Shown here piece after piece: positions 1 through 12,585 of a DNA stretch of 64,000 nt. Position 1 is the stretch's first letter. The number at the start of each line of letters is the position of its first letter. The stretch spans positions 5,147,501 to 5,211,500 of the forward strand of contig JAQFVV010012446.1 of the NCBI GenBank assembly GCA_028023455.1, read 5' to 3'. Below the pieces are notes generated by a model. The model ran no database searches. It saw only the letters and a list, made by a program, of their open reading frames with translations, and was not told the DNA's origin. The stretch is from Epiperipatus broadwayi. Lineage: Eukaryota; Onychophora; Udeonychophora; Euonychophora; Peripatidae. A program made the translations under genes and the position numbers.

Positions 1-427
1 TTCACAATAGATGGTACTAGAGTTAAGTGAAAATAACCACTCTTACTCATATTTTTACTTCAAGCCTGATAAACTTTAGATTTCATTTGAAAGATAGTTC
101 TGTATTTGAACTGTAACTTTTAGATCAACGTATATAATTACAGTATTTGAATTAATACTTTCTTACCTCCATCTAATTTAGCTGAAGAATGTCTGTTTTT
201 TCCCCATGAAATATATTTATACTGACAAAAGTTGGTCTTTCCGACCGGTTCTTTATCTTTAGTTTACGAGACTAAGTACAAAATTCAAGAGCTTAGTAAA
301 TTAATTTGATTGGTTTACACACATTTACTTCCGGTCCATTGTTTTATCAATATATATACAGTATAAATAATTGAAATGGAAATAAATGGGGTTGGTACAT
401 TGATGAGGAGGGAAAGCAATAAAACAA
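1..427. other. AT-rich sequence, no feature seen
   Basis: No reading frame, RNA gene or repeat that I can support. The sequence is AT-rich throughout. Confidence 0.5.
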
Positions 428-1052
428 AGACTGTTGTGATTTATTGTACACATATGCAAATGAGTTTGAATTTTTAATTAGTTAGTCCATTGTTTGGAGA
501 GAGCAAAGCATGCCTCTCTTCTATTAATGGCACCAAGATCTATAGTGGCGCAACGGACCAGACGTTGCTCAAATCATATCACCTTTGAGACAATAAAACT
601 TTTAATCTGGGATTTCGCCTCAAAATGCTTTTAAACAGACAGTAAGTACTAATTTTATTAATTTGCATTTTTACATTTGTTTTTAAAAAAATTTACGATC
701 ACATTAAGCTTGATTTAGATCACACCTTGAATAACATCATCTCCTAATGTTCATGGCTGGCCTACAATCACTTATAGGTCAAATAAAATTATCTTGAAAG
801 AAAAAAAGCTTCTTTAACTTTTCTTTTGACATCACTCTTCTCTGTACAAATTATTTGGGCAGTACTGGGTTCGAATACATGGCCTATAGCTGTTTGGTGG
901 TCCCAGAATACTGATGTTCCTTCATTTTTATTTTTAACCCTGTTGTATGCCATTAATAGAAGAGAGGCATGCTTTGCTCTCTCCAAACAATGGACTAACT
1001 AATTAAAAATTCAAACTCATTTACATATGTGTACAATAAATCACAACAGTCT
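428..1052. repeat. Foldback element with about 105-bp inverted arms
   Basis: The left arm (about 428-533) and right arm (about 948-1052) are reverse complements over roughly 105 bp. I see one clear mismatch, in the ATATGCAAAT/ATTTACATAT segment. The 414-bp centre has no convincing coding frame; the short minus-strand frame at 789-986 runs into the right arm. Arms this similar suggest a recent MITE-like or foldback insertion. No target-site duplication was established and the superfamily is unknown. Confidence 0.75.
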
Positions 1053-1379
1053 TCATTCACAAAGCTTTGAGTATGAGATTCGAACATTAAATCTCGAAAG
1101 TGCTAAGCAGACCTATTACACATCATAGTATTATACACCATAGTATAATTATAGCTTCACTATTTGATGCGAAAAAAGTTGCATATTTATAATTACAATT
1201 TTTACTTGTGAAGAGAAAAACAATTTATTAAACAAAATATGCAATCTTTAAGGGGGGGAGGGGAGGTAATCAAATAAATTTCTATTTGTGCTTAAGATAA
1301 TGATCAAATCTAAAAAATTAACCCAAAAGTACTTAAAACTTACTTTTGAATAGATATTTATTAAGAAAATAACAAAAAA
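1053..1379. other. No gene; contains a G-rich run
   Basis: AT-rich sequence with an interrupted poly-G tract near 1251-1267. Nothing else is recognisable. Confidence 0.5.
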
Positions 1380-1467
1380 GGGATGGACAGAATACAGGCT
1401 GAGTATATCATATTCAAATATAAGGGATGGACAGAATACAGGCTGAGTATATCATATTCAAATATAA
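1380..1467. repeat. Exact tandem duplication, 44-bp unit
   Basis: Two identical 44-bp copies, 1380-1423 and 1424-1467, each beginning GGGATGGACAG. They lie just outside the left arm of the family B foldback. Related text (TGGACAGGATAAGGCTGA) occurs near the family B array at 41.9 kb, so the unit may belong to that family. Confidence 0.85.
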
Positions 1468-1586
1468 GTATATTGTCTATTTTAAATTTAATGTAATTAT
1501 ATGGGAACTCAGACTTTCAAGCTCCCTATAGCTATTAACTCCATCTTAAATCACTGATAGACATGATACATGTGGAAAAAATAGAT

Positions 1587-1641
1587 GATCTCTAATATAT
1601 GTATTTCATGCTAAACCAGCACTCATCAATTAGTCCAGATC
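1587..1641 (-). ncRNA. Hammerhead ribozyme-like motif, family B, one core mutation
   Basis: Read on the minus strand it has the type I hammerhead order: helix I strand, conserved box, helix II hairpin (GTGCTG pairing with AGCAT across a short loop), GAAA, a three-pair helix III with a two-base loop, cleavage-site A, helix I return strand. Helix I pairs CTAA with TTAG, where the 22.4-kb copy pairs CCAA with TTGG: a compensatory change. The conserved first C of the CTGATGA box is T here, so this copy is probably inactive. Confidence 0.5.
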
Positions 1642-2345
1642 ACCATCTTCTTCTACACATATACACAATCAGTGCCCAGTTATATTTATATATTGCACTA
1701 TTTGGTACTTGTGGACTAAACATGCAATGAAGAGAAGGGAGATCTTTTCATATGTGTAATATTAATTTTATTTAAATATTCCAAATACATTCAACTGTTA
1801 TTAATAGCACACAGGTTAGTATAAGCAAAATTCAGTACTCTACTCATATTAGATGGTGGAAATAGTCCAATATATAAATACAACCAAAATACCATCATCA
1901 CAAACCTTCAAGAAAACAATTCTTCACCCTCCAATTCTTAATCTATCACAAACCTTCAAGAAAACAATTCTTCACCCTCCAATTCTTAAGCTATCCATAT
2001 CATTGAAAATATGATGATGGATCACTCCAAACTCTTATTGATGCCAATATTACTGTCATACTCATGTTGACGATATTTAACCTGTATTCTGCCCATCCCT
2101 CTTCTGTGTAATTAAATGGACATATTAAGGTCATCTATGTGAGAGATCAGAATGACTTATGGTTAACATGGGTATGATAATATTAGCATCAACAAGGGCT
2201 TTGAATGTTTCATCATCATACTTTCAATGATATGGATGGCTGAAAAGTTGGAGGATGGAGAAGATTGAAGCTTGTCCATTAAAGTTTGATCATTTGCTAT
2301 CTTAATATAAAGTGAGCAATCACTGCATCTATGTGTGAGAGATTT

Positions 2346-2400
2346 GATCTGGACCAATTGATGAGGGCTGGTTCAGCATAAAATACATATATTGGAGATC
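2346..2400 (+). ncRNA. Degenerate hammerhead-like motif, family B
   Basis: Same layout as the motif in the opposite arm. Helix I (GATCT/AGATC plus CCAA/TTGG) and the helix II hairpin are kept, but the box reads TTGATGA and the GAA reads AAA. Two conserved core bases are therefore lost and it is very likely inactive. Confidence 0.45.
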
Positions 2401-2539
2401 ATTTATCCATTTCACATGCATGTGACCATGTGTAACAGTTATACAAGATGAACTGCATAGCTGTAGGGAGCTTGAAAGTCTGAGTTCAAGCCCCTTATAA
2501 TTACATTAAATTAGTATAGACAATATATTTATATATGAA

Positions 2540-4843
2540 TATTATTTATATATACAATGCATTCATTATTCCTGTGTTTGTACCTCCTTGAATCTATTAT
2601 TAAAACACTGAAATTTCATCATATTTTTATTTCTATGTTTCAACACCTCACACTTGGATCATCTTCAGGGATATTAAATAAGTTAATCTATGGTTAATAA
2701 CAGATGAAGGAAAGAGCAAACACAGAAACCGTAAAATAGAAGCATATCAACAGATTGCTGCAAAGATGCAAGAAACACTGCAGAAAGTTGCCTAAAAAAT
2801 TAACAAGACATTCCCCAAATTATGGCACTGTGTGACATCTATATATTTTAATAATACTCAGATCAGATTAGTAAATGTTTAAAAACACTTTAAAGACAAC
2901 AAGGGAAGATAATAAAAGATATACATTTCTTTTATTAAAATTATATATATAGAATGGTTTTTAAAGATAATTTGTATTTGTGCAATGAGATTATATCTAA
3001 AAGATATTACAAGAGATATAAGATGATAAAGGAACTGTGATTAGCATCTTATAGTTCCAAAGTCACTTAAACACAAGATTGAATTCTTATTTATAAAAAT
3101 CTTACAAACAATAGAGTTTACACAATTCTAAAAAGAACTTTTGCAAAATTAACAGCATAATAAAAAATAAATAGTTTATTGCATGTAAGTTTGTAAGAAC
3201 TTGAACACTGTATGTGGCAGAGCTGAACCACAATCCATGGACCTGCCTCAGGGTCCACCATTCCATCACTGCACCAAATGCGACCTTAATTAAGGCAACA
3301 CTCGATTTAAAATGTTTGTTCTTACCAAATGCAGAATGAAAAATCAATTTAAAGTCACTTAATAAATTTAAGTCTTTCAATAAGTTATTAAAGCTTAGAG
3401 CATGAGAAATTTATAGTCAATTACTGCAATTTAATTGATGTCAAATTTATCACCCTCACAACTTTGACACAAACCACTTAATGGAAATATATTAATTATT
3501 TTTATTACTCATGCATTAGATTAGAGATTATCCACTTAATGAATAATATTTTTATAGTGGAATTTTCACAACACCACTATGACGCAAGGTAGGAACTGGT
3601 TTAGATATGTTGATAAAAATGATTACCAAGTTAGGAGGAGAAAGAATTAGTATAAAATTGAAGATGTTAACATTATATTCCGTTTTGAAAATAGATTAAT
3701 GCCGAAAGTTTGAATAATTAGTGCTTGTGCATATAAGTTTAAATAAAAACCCATATTAAACACACGCAAATAAAATATAATTTAGCGCAGATCTACAAAT
3801 TTATATGAATTAAGTCTTTAAATTTAAAGTTTCAAAAATGCACCTACTGAAAACATTCTCATGATTAAATTGACTCCAGAGAATGTATTATTAAAAGACA
3901 GATACGCCAACGACCAATGAAGAAAAATGGCTTAAAGGGAGGCCTAGGATTATATCTATACAGACTTAACTTGTCTACATTATTATTTAAGTTCGCCTCG
4001 TGGCTCTTGTAACAAAAACAGATAAGTACGATTAATAGCTAAAATTGTGTACATTATATTTATTGTATATATTTGTTATTAATATTGTATAAATAATTCG
4101 GAAGAGGGCACCATCTTACAGAACTTTTAAAAACCTAATCAATAACTGTCAAACGAATATTCTAGCATTAAAACTAGCAGAATTAGAGTGACGTCGGACG
4201 AGATGCCTCGTAAGAGGCGGTTAAAGACTACATTTATATTAAACAATGGCTTCCATGAGTGAATTGAACTATAGAATTATTGAGGGTATTGTGCTACTAT
4301 TATACTGAAGATCCTCTAAAGTCTAAATCTTTCACGTAAATAATCATAAAAACCACGTAAATATCTTTTGTAATTGGTATAAGACTGAACAGTACGAGAA
4401 TAGCAACTCTGAAACCATCACAATATTGCTTAATCGAAAAAAAATAAAATAAAGATTGAGCGCGTCACCCAAAAAAGACAGAAAAAATTAATATATTGTA
4501 AATACGGGCATATATTTGTTTTCGTGTTTCATTAATAAATATAATTTTTAAAACATATTTACATGTGTTTGTATTTATATACATATTAATTTGCATATAT
4601 ACACAACAAAACATGAGGTATTTAAATCGTGAGTGGAAAATTACTCGTGTATTATTTATCATAGTATCCTATTCCTTAGATAACACAGGTTTACATGTTA
4701 GTCCATATGATTCAAACGTTCACTTCAAAAGTATAAAGTATAACTTTAATTAAAGTCAGAACTAAAATCATGACAAACAAAAAGAAAAAACTGCGAATTT
4801 GATGTCTGGTTTTCAATTAGAGTACTGTGAAAAAACATTTTCT
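2540..4843. other. No gene recognised
   Basis: AT-rich sequence without a supportable coding region. The segment 3200-3330 resembles 5765-5870 at the DNA level (shared GATGTGGCAGAGCTG-like core), so both are probably pieces of one dispersed repeat. The short frames at 3102-3380 and 4465-4753 overlap on both strands or lie in this repeat, and I do not call them genes. Confidence 0.4.
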
Positions 4844-5093
4844 GCAAGACCATAATAGATCTAGGTGCAGTGCTCTCAGATCCAAGGCTCCTCACAAGCC
4901 AGAAACTAGTCAGGGGATATTGGATGAGTAGGCACTAGATGGGGATTTTATGCACAAGCCTTCTGGCATCCATTGATTACTCTAGCTTGCTGTGTGTGGC
5001 AATACTTATAGTGAGTTTTGCCTGTTTTAATAACAGTTATACACAAGCATAAGAGGTGATGGTCATGTGATGTTTATTAGCAAAACCATAATA
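4844..5093 (+). mobile_element. Family A retroposon, 5'-truncated, with target-site duplication
   Basis: The element body is about 4858-5079 and begins internally at GATCTAGGTGCAGTG, so it is 5'-truncated. It ends in the family 3' end TCATGTGATGTTTATTAG. Flanking it are GCAAGACCATAATA (4844-4857) and GCAAAACCATAATA (5080-5093), a 14-bp duplication with one mismatch. This copy has lost most of the hammerhead core: the text runs from CTCCTCA straight to CAAGCCAGAAAC. The truncation plus the long duplication indicate target-primed reverse transcription and set the orientation of the family. Confidence 0.8.
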
Positions 5094-6429
5094 TGCATGA
5101 TAAAAAATTGAAGTAATAACCACAACTTCTACAGTGGTACATTATTTCTCCCAACTAATTGTAATAGATCTTAAAAAATATCAATAAAAAGTTCAATGCA
5201 GTTATAAACCCAACACTAACATATTTTGCAAAAAGTATTAAAATAATTTTAAAAAATGAAGTTCATAAAAATTGTTTTCAATAAATGAATCGCAGAAATA
5301 AAAATATTAAGAAAACGTAATTGTTTAGGCTTTCGCGGAAGTAAAAAAAAAATTTCTATCCTCTGAAAAGGGTGCAAATTTTAGAGTTTTTATAAATGAA
5401 GTCTTATTGATAGATAAAAACATTATTTCACAATTACCTTAGAAAAACCAGAACGGGGAGGGGGAGGGAAGAGGATTACCTGCTGATATCTGAAAATTCC
5501 ATCATTGTTTTATCTAATGGTGTTCATCATATTCAACAAAAAATAATTTTTTAAGCAATGTTAAATCCTTTTTTTTATTATTGCTAAGGATAAAAATTAT
5601 CCAGGTAAAGATAATGATAAATTCTCTGAGTGATAGATTTATCACTTGTCCCCCACAGCAACTAATTATACAACTTCTTTTAAGAGAAACAAATAATTAT
5701 TTTTTCAAATATTGATTAGAAATGTGTTAGTATAATCGGATGATTTATTACTACGGGGTTCATCAAAAATTCGAGCACCGGATGTGGCAGAGCTGGCCGC
5801 GACCTATGGATCATTAGCCCCAGAAACTATCACTCTACCCCTGCACGAAATTATGCAGGCAATGCAAAGACATTTTTCAAGAAGCTTTGTTTTATATATA
5901 CATCAAATATGATAGCTTTCAATTTTAAAATAACCTGGATCTAAATTTATAAACTATTACAGGAACCCTTTGCATACAAAGTCACACATCTAAGCTTTAA
6001 TCCCTCATTTCACAATACTAAATCACTTTCTAAAAAAAAAATTAACATTTGGACTAAAGTTCAATCCCATGCACCAGCTGATATTTTTGCAGCTACATGG
6101 AATCTGACTCATTAGCAACAATTCTGTGAATTGGTTATTGAATATATTAATTAATATGCAATATATATATATATATACTGATTACTGCTTAATTATATGA
6201 ACATCTATCTTCTTTATTGTTTCAATAAGACTTGTAAATAATCTCCAATATATATAGTACGCCAAATAAAGTTAATTTTAAACTATAAAATACATCTTGC
6301 TAACGAAACTCTCTCAGGCAGGAGCGCCCAATAATATTTTAGAAAATTAAAATATTAGAATAAATTTTAAAAATTTCAAAAATCTTTCCGTGTTTTTAAA
6401 TAGGATTTGCTATGCAGAATGTTTATATT
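5094..6429. other. No gene recognised
   Basis: AT-rich. It holds a G-rich run near 5456-5472 and the repeat segment 5755-5870, which reads openly for about 45 codons (ending before a TGA) but matches nothing I recognise and is shared in degraded form with 3200-3330. Confidence 0.4.
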
Positions 6430-7215
6430 TAAAAATATGTTTTAATGTGATGTGATGTATTGTGGCTTCTCCTTAAACGAAGTCAAGATTATCTAAGCAA
6501 TTATGCCCAAATAAACCTATTAGCCACTTAATTTTCCATTCCCCACTCTAAGTTTTCCCATATTCTGCTCTTTCCCATTTCCACAACATAATCTTTGTCA
6601 ACTCTATAGCCTTACTATCTAATTCACCCTTATTTTTTTCCCAAACCCATCATAAAAACCAATAATTCATTTTCTGTATAATCACTTTTTTCATATTTAT
6701 TCTTCCATAACTTCATTATATGTACCCTTTCTGTTTTCAAACATTTACATACAATTAACAAATGCCTAATATTTTCTATTCCTTCCTTACACAATTTACA
6801 AAATAAATCGCCCATATTTTTCCATTTACATGTATATTCTCTTGTAGCTAAAGATCCCGTTCGAGCCTTAAACAATAAACTACTTTCCTTACTATTATCA
6901 TATATTAACTCGCACCTAATATTCTGTTTATTTCTATATATATTTAAACTCTTTTTACTCTCCATACTATTTCTCCATCTTTCCAACTCCCTATTCTTTA
7001 TTAATAAATCTATTCTTTTATCCCATTCCTTACTACTACAACACTCAACAATCCTCTTAACACAATCATCCCATCTTTTGTACAAATATACTGATATAAA
7101 TTCTTTATGCAAATCTTTTTGCATACCGCATTACCTTTCTCACCCATCTTGTTACCTGCCCTTTACTCATAACCCAATTAAATACTATTTTGGCTATTCT
7201 TTTATTATTCTTTTT
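6430..7215 (-). pseudogene. LINE-B 3' fragment (C-terminal region of an APE-type LINE)
   Basis: The minus-strand frame 6630-7124 (164 codons) is the C-terminal end of a non-LTR retrotransposon polyprotein. It holds a CX2CX8HX4C motif (CKLCKE followed by HLLIVC), typical after the RT of I/R1-type LINEs, then an alpha-helical tail. A frame change near 6630 cuts the last residues (text for LTKIMLWKW continues in another frame). The 3' end is a short CATCA-type repeat, read as TGTGATGTGATG on the plus strand near 6450. The 5' end is truncated near 7205. Closely related copies lie at 33.48-34.66, 38.7-41.4 and 50.16-50.48 kb. Confidence 0.75.
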
Positions 7216-8715
7216 TTTATTAAATATTTACTTAGATAAGTTGCGCCTCAAACGTTAAAATTACTCCTTAATTTAAGCCCCAAAGAGCGACTGGAATTTT
7301 TTGAAATTCGCTCTTCTAGATTTATATATTAATTAGCTTTATTTATTTTAATTGCTACTATATAATAATTTAAAATTTTTATCATTTATGTATTAAATTA
7401 GAAACCTATTCTTCATAATATTATTTGGCTGCCAGCAAATTGTTATTTTTTTTTTAAAAAACCACAACGTTAAAACGGAATGTTTTAATATTGTTGTTTT
7501 CCCAAAGACGGAAGATATTTGAAATTTTTGAGATAAAAATGAAAAAAATTACAAATAAAAGAAACATCAAATTCTGCTTTTTTGTGTGTGTTAAGTCTAA
7601 TTTACGATTAAAGCAAACTTACTAAAAAAAAATTCTTCAAACTAGTTTTGGAATGTCCAAGAGATAGTTCATTTAAAGAACAGTAACCGAATAGATCCAA
7701 TTTAGAAAGCACGCGTAAGATTTTAGAATATTTAAAGCAATAAGCTCGCGATGACTATTATTTAAATATAAGAAAATTGCGCTTCCACTCGCACATGCGA
7801 TTTTCAAACTCGACAAACTGAGTTAATAGAGTATTTTTTTAATATATTACATTTTCAGGGAGCATTGATTTGCTTTCATACACCGATTAAATTCTTTGAC
7901 ACGCGCAGCACACGGAATTCAGTCCAAGTCACGTTATATTACACTCTTTTCAATTTCCAATCGTTTTTCATATCTTTTAATACAACTTTCAAAATTACTC
8001 TATATTGGGATATAGTGAAAAATCCAGCAATTTTTTATTTTCAAATATCTTTATTTTTTCTTCTTACACAGTTAACATCCTTCAATAAATTGCTATATTC
8101 CAAACACATAAAATACTTGCCCCTTTCTAAATATCTATTCTTCTACAAAACTTTTGCTACTTATGGATATACATTTTCATAATCAATTTGTAATCAATTT
8201 TTGAAACGGAATTTCCATTTCGATTTTGATTACTTCGTAAATTTTCGCTCCTACTTCCTAAAGGATTCGATATATATTAAATTTTATAATTTGATCTTTT
8301 CAAATGAAAAGTGTAAAATATAGTATATAATGAAATTTAGTGACTACTGTTACACTGACCTCCATGGTTTAGCGTAGTAGTAGTGTCAGATTCTGGAGAG
8401 TAAAGTGCTCGGATTGTTTCTAGTTCTGATATTTCCCAGCACTAGAATTTCTTACTAACTCAAAAGCAATCCGATTACTTTATTCACGACTATTTCACTA
8501 AAATAAAACGTACAATGCTTTAAATTCTGAACTGCTTTTACATGGAATTTTTAAATGCTTTTATAATAAAAGTAATCAAATAGCCATTTGCTTCAGAAGG
8601 TTAGCGCGACATTTGAACTAAGACGTGACAGTTTTCAATAAACTTTTAAATCGTTACGCCGCCGCTACGCTAAAATGTACAGGCCAAATATTTGTTATTA
8701 AAAATTTGGATTTAT
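7216..8715. other. No gene recognised
   Basis: AT-rich sequence with a small hairpin near 7285-7318 (AAGAGCGA facing TCGCTCTT). The frame at 7865-8182 is composed of hydrophobic and aromatic codons expected from TA-rich DNA and has no domain I recognise. A segment near 8430-8463 resembles 63947-63985. Confidence 0.4.
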
Positions 8716-10150
8716 TTAAGTGATAGATTTTTTTTTTTTGTTGTTAAATTATCATTTATTGAACTAATATTAAGAATAAAGGTTGGGTATGTAACAATAT
8801 AAATATTATAGGTGGAAATTGTGAGATGTAATTAGTTCTTAGGGACAATAACAGATGAGGATGAAGATGAAATGATGAATGATTTTAAGAATAATGTCCG
8901 GAAATAATTGTAATAAAAGCCTGTTTAAAGGAAAGTTCGAAGATGCGAATGTAAACATTGATTTCATAAATGCACAAAAAAATAAAGATAAAAGTAGAGA
9001 TATATAGAATAGAAGTTAGGTGTATTAGTGGTAATAATGCAGAAGATGACGACCTTATTTTCAAAATGGGTATAGAAAAGAGTAGATAAATGCAAGAATG
9101 ATAAAAAGAAATTATTATTAATAAGATCATTTTAGCGAAAATTTATATAAATAACGTGTGGGTGAAACTGAAGATTGGTAGAAAGAAATAGATGTAAGGA
9201 AACTATATTTATCTAAGAAATAGAGAAGAGAATTGCCTTTGGCAATGTAGAAAAGATAATCGTAAAATATTGATTTCAGGCAATATGAATGAAGATATTA
9301 ATCTAATTTATGAAGTACTGAAAAATGATGTGTAACAATTGTGGGTAGAAAAATGAAAATTTTAGTCAACCATGTGAAGGGGGGGGGTTGTATACTTGAG
9401 GCAGAACTTGAAGAGAATATTGTTAATTAAATGTTAGGAAATAAAAAGGTAAATAAAAGAGAAAATTTTTGATAAAAAAGATGCAGGGGTGGTCATACTT
9501 TAATATGAAAGATCAGATGCATAACTTTATAAAATGATGATAGAAACAGATAGGAAATAAGAATGAATCTTCACCGAGCAGCTACAGCAATATCTTGGAT
9601 AACAATTGCAACAGTAAATTTAAATCCATATACTAGAATATGATGAAAGTTAAAATGTAGAGTATATTTAAAAAAATATAATGTAAGGTGTACAAAATAA
9701 TAATAACAACTGGGAAAGAAGGAACTAAAGATTAAATGGAATCGCTTTTTAAAAAGATAAAAATTAATAGCTAGAATGGAATTAAAACAGAAATGGAATA
9801 CTCTAATAGTTTCTAGTAATATATTAAGGGGAAAAAATAAGAAAGAAAAGGCTAGAGTGTTGGGGAACACAAAAAAGAAGAGAATGGACAAATAAGGAAT
9901 TGGAAAAATAATAATAATCTTGTCCTATATAACTTGGGTGAGAGGAGTTTGGAAAATGAATCCATATTAAAAGTTAAAGTAAATAAACGATAAACTCAGA
10001 ATGCTAGATTTTTAAAATAGGAAGGGGAGAAGGGATAATGGCTAATTTGGCTATCAATCATTAGAAGTTGGTGAATGTACCAAAGGATTTGGAAACCTTA
10101 AATAAAACTGTTAAGATTCCAGATGAATTAAAAAAAAAAAATTCAAACAG
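8716..10150 (+). pseudogene. Degenerate APE-type LINE fragment (endonuclease and linker region)
   Basis: Plus-strand translation, with many stops and frame changes, shows endonuclease-like patches: ILISGNMNEDI near 9262-9300 resembles the GDFN motif, and ILEAELEENIVN follows near 9390-9430. The stretch after it resembles the lysine-rich linker before the RT. A T-rich segment near 8730 resembles one near 12725 next to an RT fragment. The assignment rests on short motifs and I am moderately unsure. Confidence 0.4.
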
Positions 10151-10199
10151 ATTACTATATATTAAAAAAAATTATGTTTTTAACTAGATATGGACTAAG

Positions 10200-10450
10200 G
10201 TAAGTAACTCTCCACTTTGCTGTCATCTAGTGGAAGCTTGAGTAAGCAGTGATTATGAGATACATATAAAATCCCTAACATTAATATTTAAATACTCATT
10301 GTCAGACTTTATTTGAATTTCAAGCTTTTAACTTGGGAGTAAACAAGAGTTAAAGATGATTTCTGGGTGCATATCTGCACTCCATCCAAATTTGAATCCC
10401 AGGTCTTACTGATAAAGGAAAATGCCGGAAACTGTTTCTGGGAGTGGGAA
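10200..10450 (+). repeat. Old family A remnant
   Basis: Patchy matches to family A in order: CTAGTGGAAGCTTGAGTAA near 10230, then CTGATAAAGG and GCCGGAAACTG near 10410-10436. These correspond to the hammerhead region of younger copies, but the core box is lost. Much more diverged than the copies with target-site duplications. Confidence 0.4.
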
Positions 10451-10564
10451 TTTAAATATTAAGGTTAGGAATTGAAGGCAGTTGTAGGGAGCTGCTTTGA
10501 TCTTATATTAAGCTGTGTGTGAAGTGATATATTGTCATATATATGGACTAGAAGTAAGGTCTAC

Positions 10565-11090
10565 AGGTTGAAATATTCATATATATATATATAATATTTC
10601 ACAGGTTAAAGCTTGAATGGAAGGACAAATTGATAATGGATTTCATTCATATATACATAATATTTCACAGGTTAAGTTTGGATGGAAGAAGGGTAATTTG
10701 ATAATAGATTTCATTCATATATATAATATTTCACAGGATAAAGCTTGAATGGAAGAAGGGTAAATTGATAATGGTTTTCATTCATATATATATAATATTT
10801 CACAGGTTAAGTTTGGATCAAAGAAGGGTTCACAAGTTAAGGTTTGGATGAAAGAAGGATAAATTGATAATGGGCTCCATTTATATATATAATATTTCAT
10901 AAGTTAAGGTTTGGATGGAAAAAGGGTAAACTGATAATGAATTTCATCCATATATATATAATATTTCACAGGTTAAGACTTGGATGGAAAAAAGGTAAAT
11001 TGATAATGGATTTCATTCATATATACAATATTTCACATGTTAAAACTTGGATATTAAGAAGGAAAAATTGATAATGGATTTCATTCAGAG
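10565..11090 (+). repeat. Minisatellite, unit about 66-72 bp
   Basis: About seven imperfect copies, each beginning near ATATTTCACAGGTTAA and including GGATGGAAGAAGGGTAAA and TTGATAATGGATTTCATTC, with variable TA runs between units. One partial extra copy lies near 10830-10860. Non-coding; unit length differs mainly in the TA run. Confidence 0.85.
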
Positions 11091-11555
11091 AGAAATACCA
11101 CTGGACAATTCATTCATCATCATTCAATTAATGAAAATGACTAGTACAGAAAACAAATATTTATAACATTTTTATATATTTTTATTTAACTTACTCAATT
11201 TTTTTTGTCCATCTGTCTGTGTGTCTGAGAAATCTAATTCAATTTTGGCCCACTTCCCAACTTCCAATCTAGTTGAAACTTTGCATATGTATGTATTCCT
11301 GATACCAATACATTTTTTAGAGTTTGCAAACAATTTTAGTAAAAAAAATAGCAAAAAATTTAATTTTTTAATTTTATATGGAACTCAGAACTCTTTTATA
11401 TCAAACTGTATCAATTAAATTTCTGGAAATATATATATACAATTAGAAAATAGAATTCACATAAATGTGCTAAAAAGTAATAAATAAGTTTTCTTCAGGT
11501 TCCACAATATTCTTGATATTATGTGGTACTCAAGTTTAAAAATACTCTTAGATTA

Positions 11556-12090
11556 TTTCTGATCATAAGTCATATCTGAAACATGAGTTCTATTTCTGAA
11601 CATAAGCCCTAGTCCTAAATCTTAATATGAGTCCTATTTCAGAACATGAGACCTATATCTGACCATGAGTTCTGTTTCTAAACATGAGTCTTATACCTGA
11701 ATGTGAATCCTATATCTGAACTTAAGTCCTACATCTATCTGAATGTGAGTCCTATTTATGAACATGAGAGATATCTGAACACGTGTTTTATTTCTGAACA
11801 TGAATCCTATATCTGAACATAAGTTCTATATCTTAACATAAATCCTATTTCTGAACATGAGTCTTATATCTAAACATGAATCTGAATATAAATTCTATTT
11901 CTGAATGCAAGTCCTATATCTGAATATGAATCCTATTCCTGAAAATGAGTCCTATACCTAAACATGAGACATATTTCTGAACATGAATCCTATATCTAAA
12001 CATGAGTTCTATATCTGAACATAAGTTCTATTTCTGAATATAAGTCCTATATCAAAATATGCATCCTATTTCTGAACATAAGTATGGCAC
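11556..12090 (+). repeat. Minisatellite, 19-bp unit
   Basis: About two dozen head-to-tail variants of the 19-mer GAGTCCTATATCTGAACAT, with occasional 12- or 23-bp units from small indels. The period is not a multiple of three and stops occur, so it is unlikely to be coding. No spacers of unrelated sequence separate the units, so it is not a CRISPR array. Confidence 0.9.
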
Positions 12091-12256
12091 ATTTTTATTT
12101 TGGTCCTTATAATAACAAAGAAACTGAAAATTGAAGAAAATTTTTTCACTTTTTATTGGTTTATGATAGATGGGCAAGATAGTTTATAATTTTATATGAA
12201 TTGACTTGAAGTTAGGAATGAATAATCATTTTGCAAGGATAATTTTTGAAAATATT

Positions 12257-12581
12257 AATAGAAAAATACCAAACAGGCAGAACTCTCCATACAGTAGTGT
12301 CCCTCAGTACAAGCCAGAGTAATCAATGGATGCCAGAAGGCTTGTGCATAAAATCCCTGTCTAGTGCCTACTCACCCAATATCCCCAGACTAGTTTCTAG
12401 CTTGTGGCTTTCACTGCACCTAGATCTTAGGATAGGGATTTTATGCACAAGCCTTCTGGCATCCATTGATTACTCTGGATTGCACTGAGTGGCACTACTG
12501 TATGGAGATTTTTTCCTGTTTAAACCAAGTACACAAACATAAGAAATGATGATCTTGTGATGTTTAATAGTAAAATACCAA
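12257..12581 (+). mobile_element. Family A retroposon, foldback form with 16-bp TSD
   Basis: The body is about 12273-12565. The left arm (ACAGGCAGAACTCTCCATAC onward) is the reverse complement of the right arm (about 12430-12520), so its RNA would fold on itself. The 3' tail GATGATCTTGTGATGTTTA follows the right arm. Flanks AATAGAAAAATACCAA (12257-12272) and AATAGTAAAATACCAA (12566-12581) match at 15 of 16 bases. The central part with the hammerhead is mostly missing. Confidence 0.8.
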
Positions 12582-12585
12582 GTTG

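Larger units (their letters stand above)
1470..2535. repeat. Family B element in inverted arrangement
   Basis: About 1.07 kb in which the first part (about 1470-1990) returns in reverse complement in the last part (about 2180-2535). Both outer ends contain the text ACTCAGACTTTCAAGC or its complement, next to a box-B-like GAGTTCAAGCCCC. A 48-bp direct duplication sits at 1897-1944 and 1945-1992. Each arm holds a hammerhead-like motif (1587-1641 minus, 2346-2400 plus). Related copies lie at 22.3 kb and 41.5-42.35 kb. Confidence 0.7.

Noticed and set aside
11556-12090. CRISPR array
   Set aside because: The units are contiguous 19-mers without unrelated spacers, in an animal-like genome.
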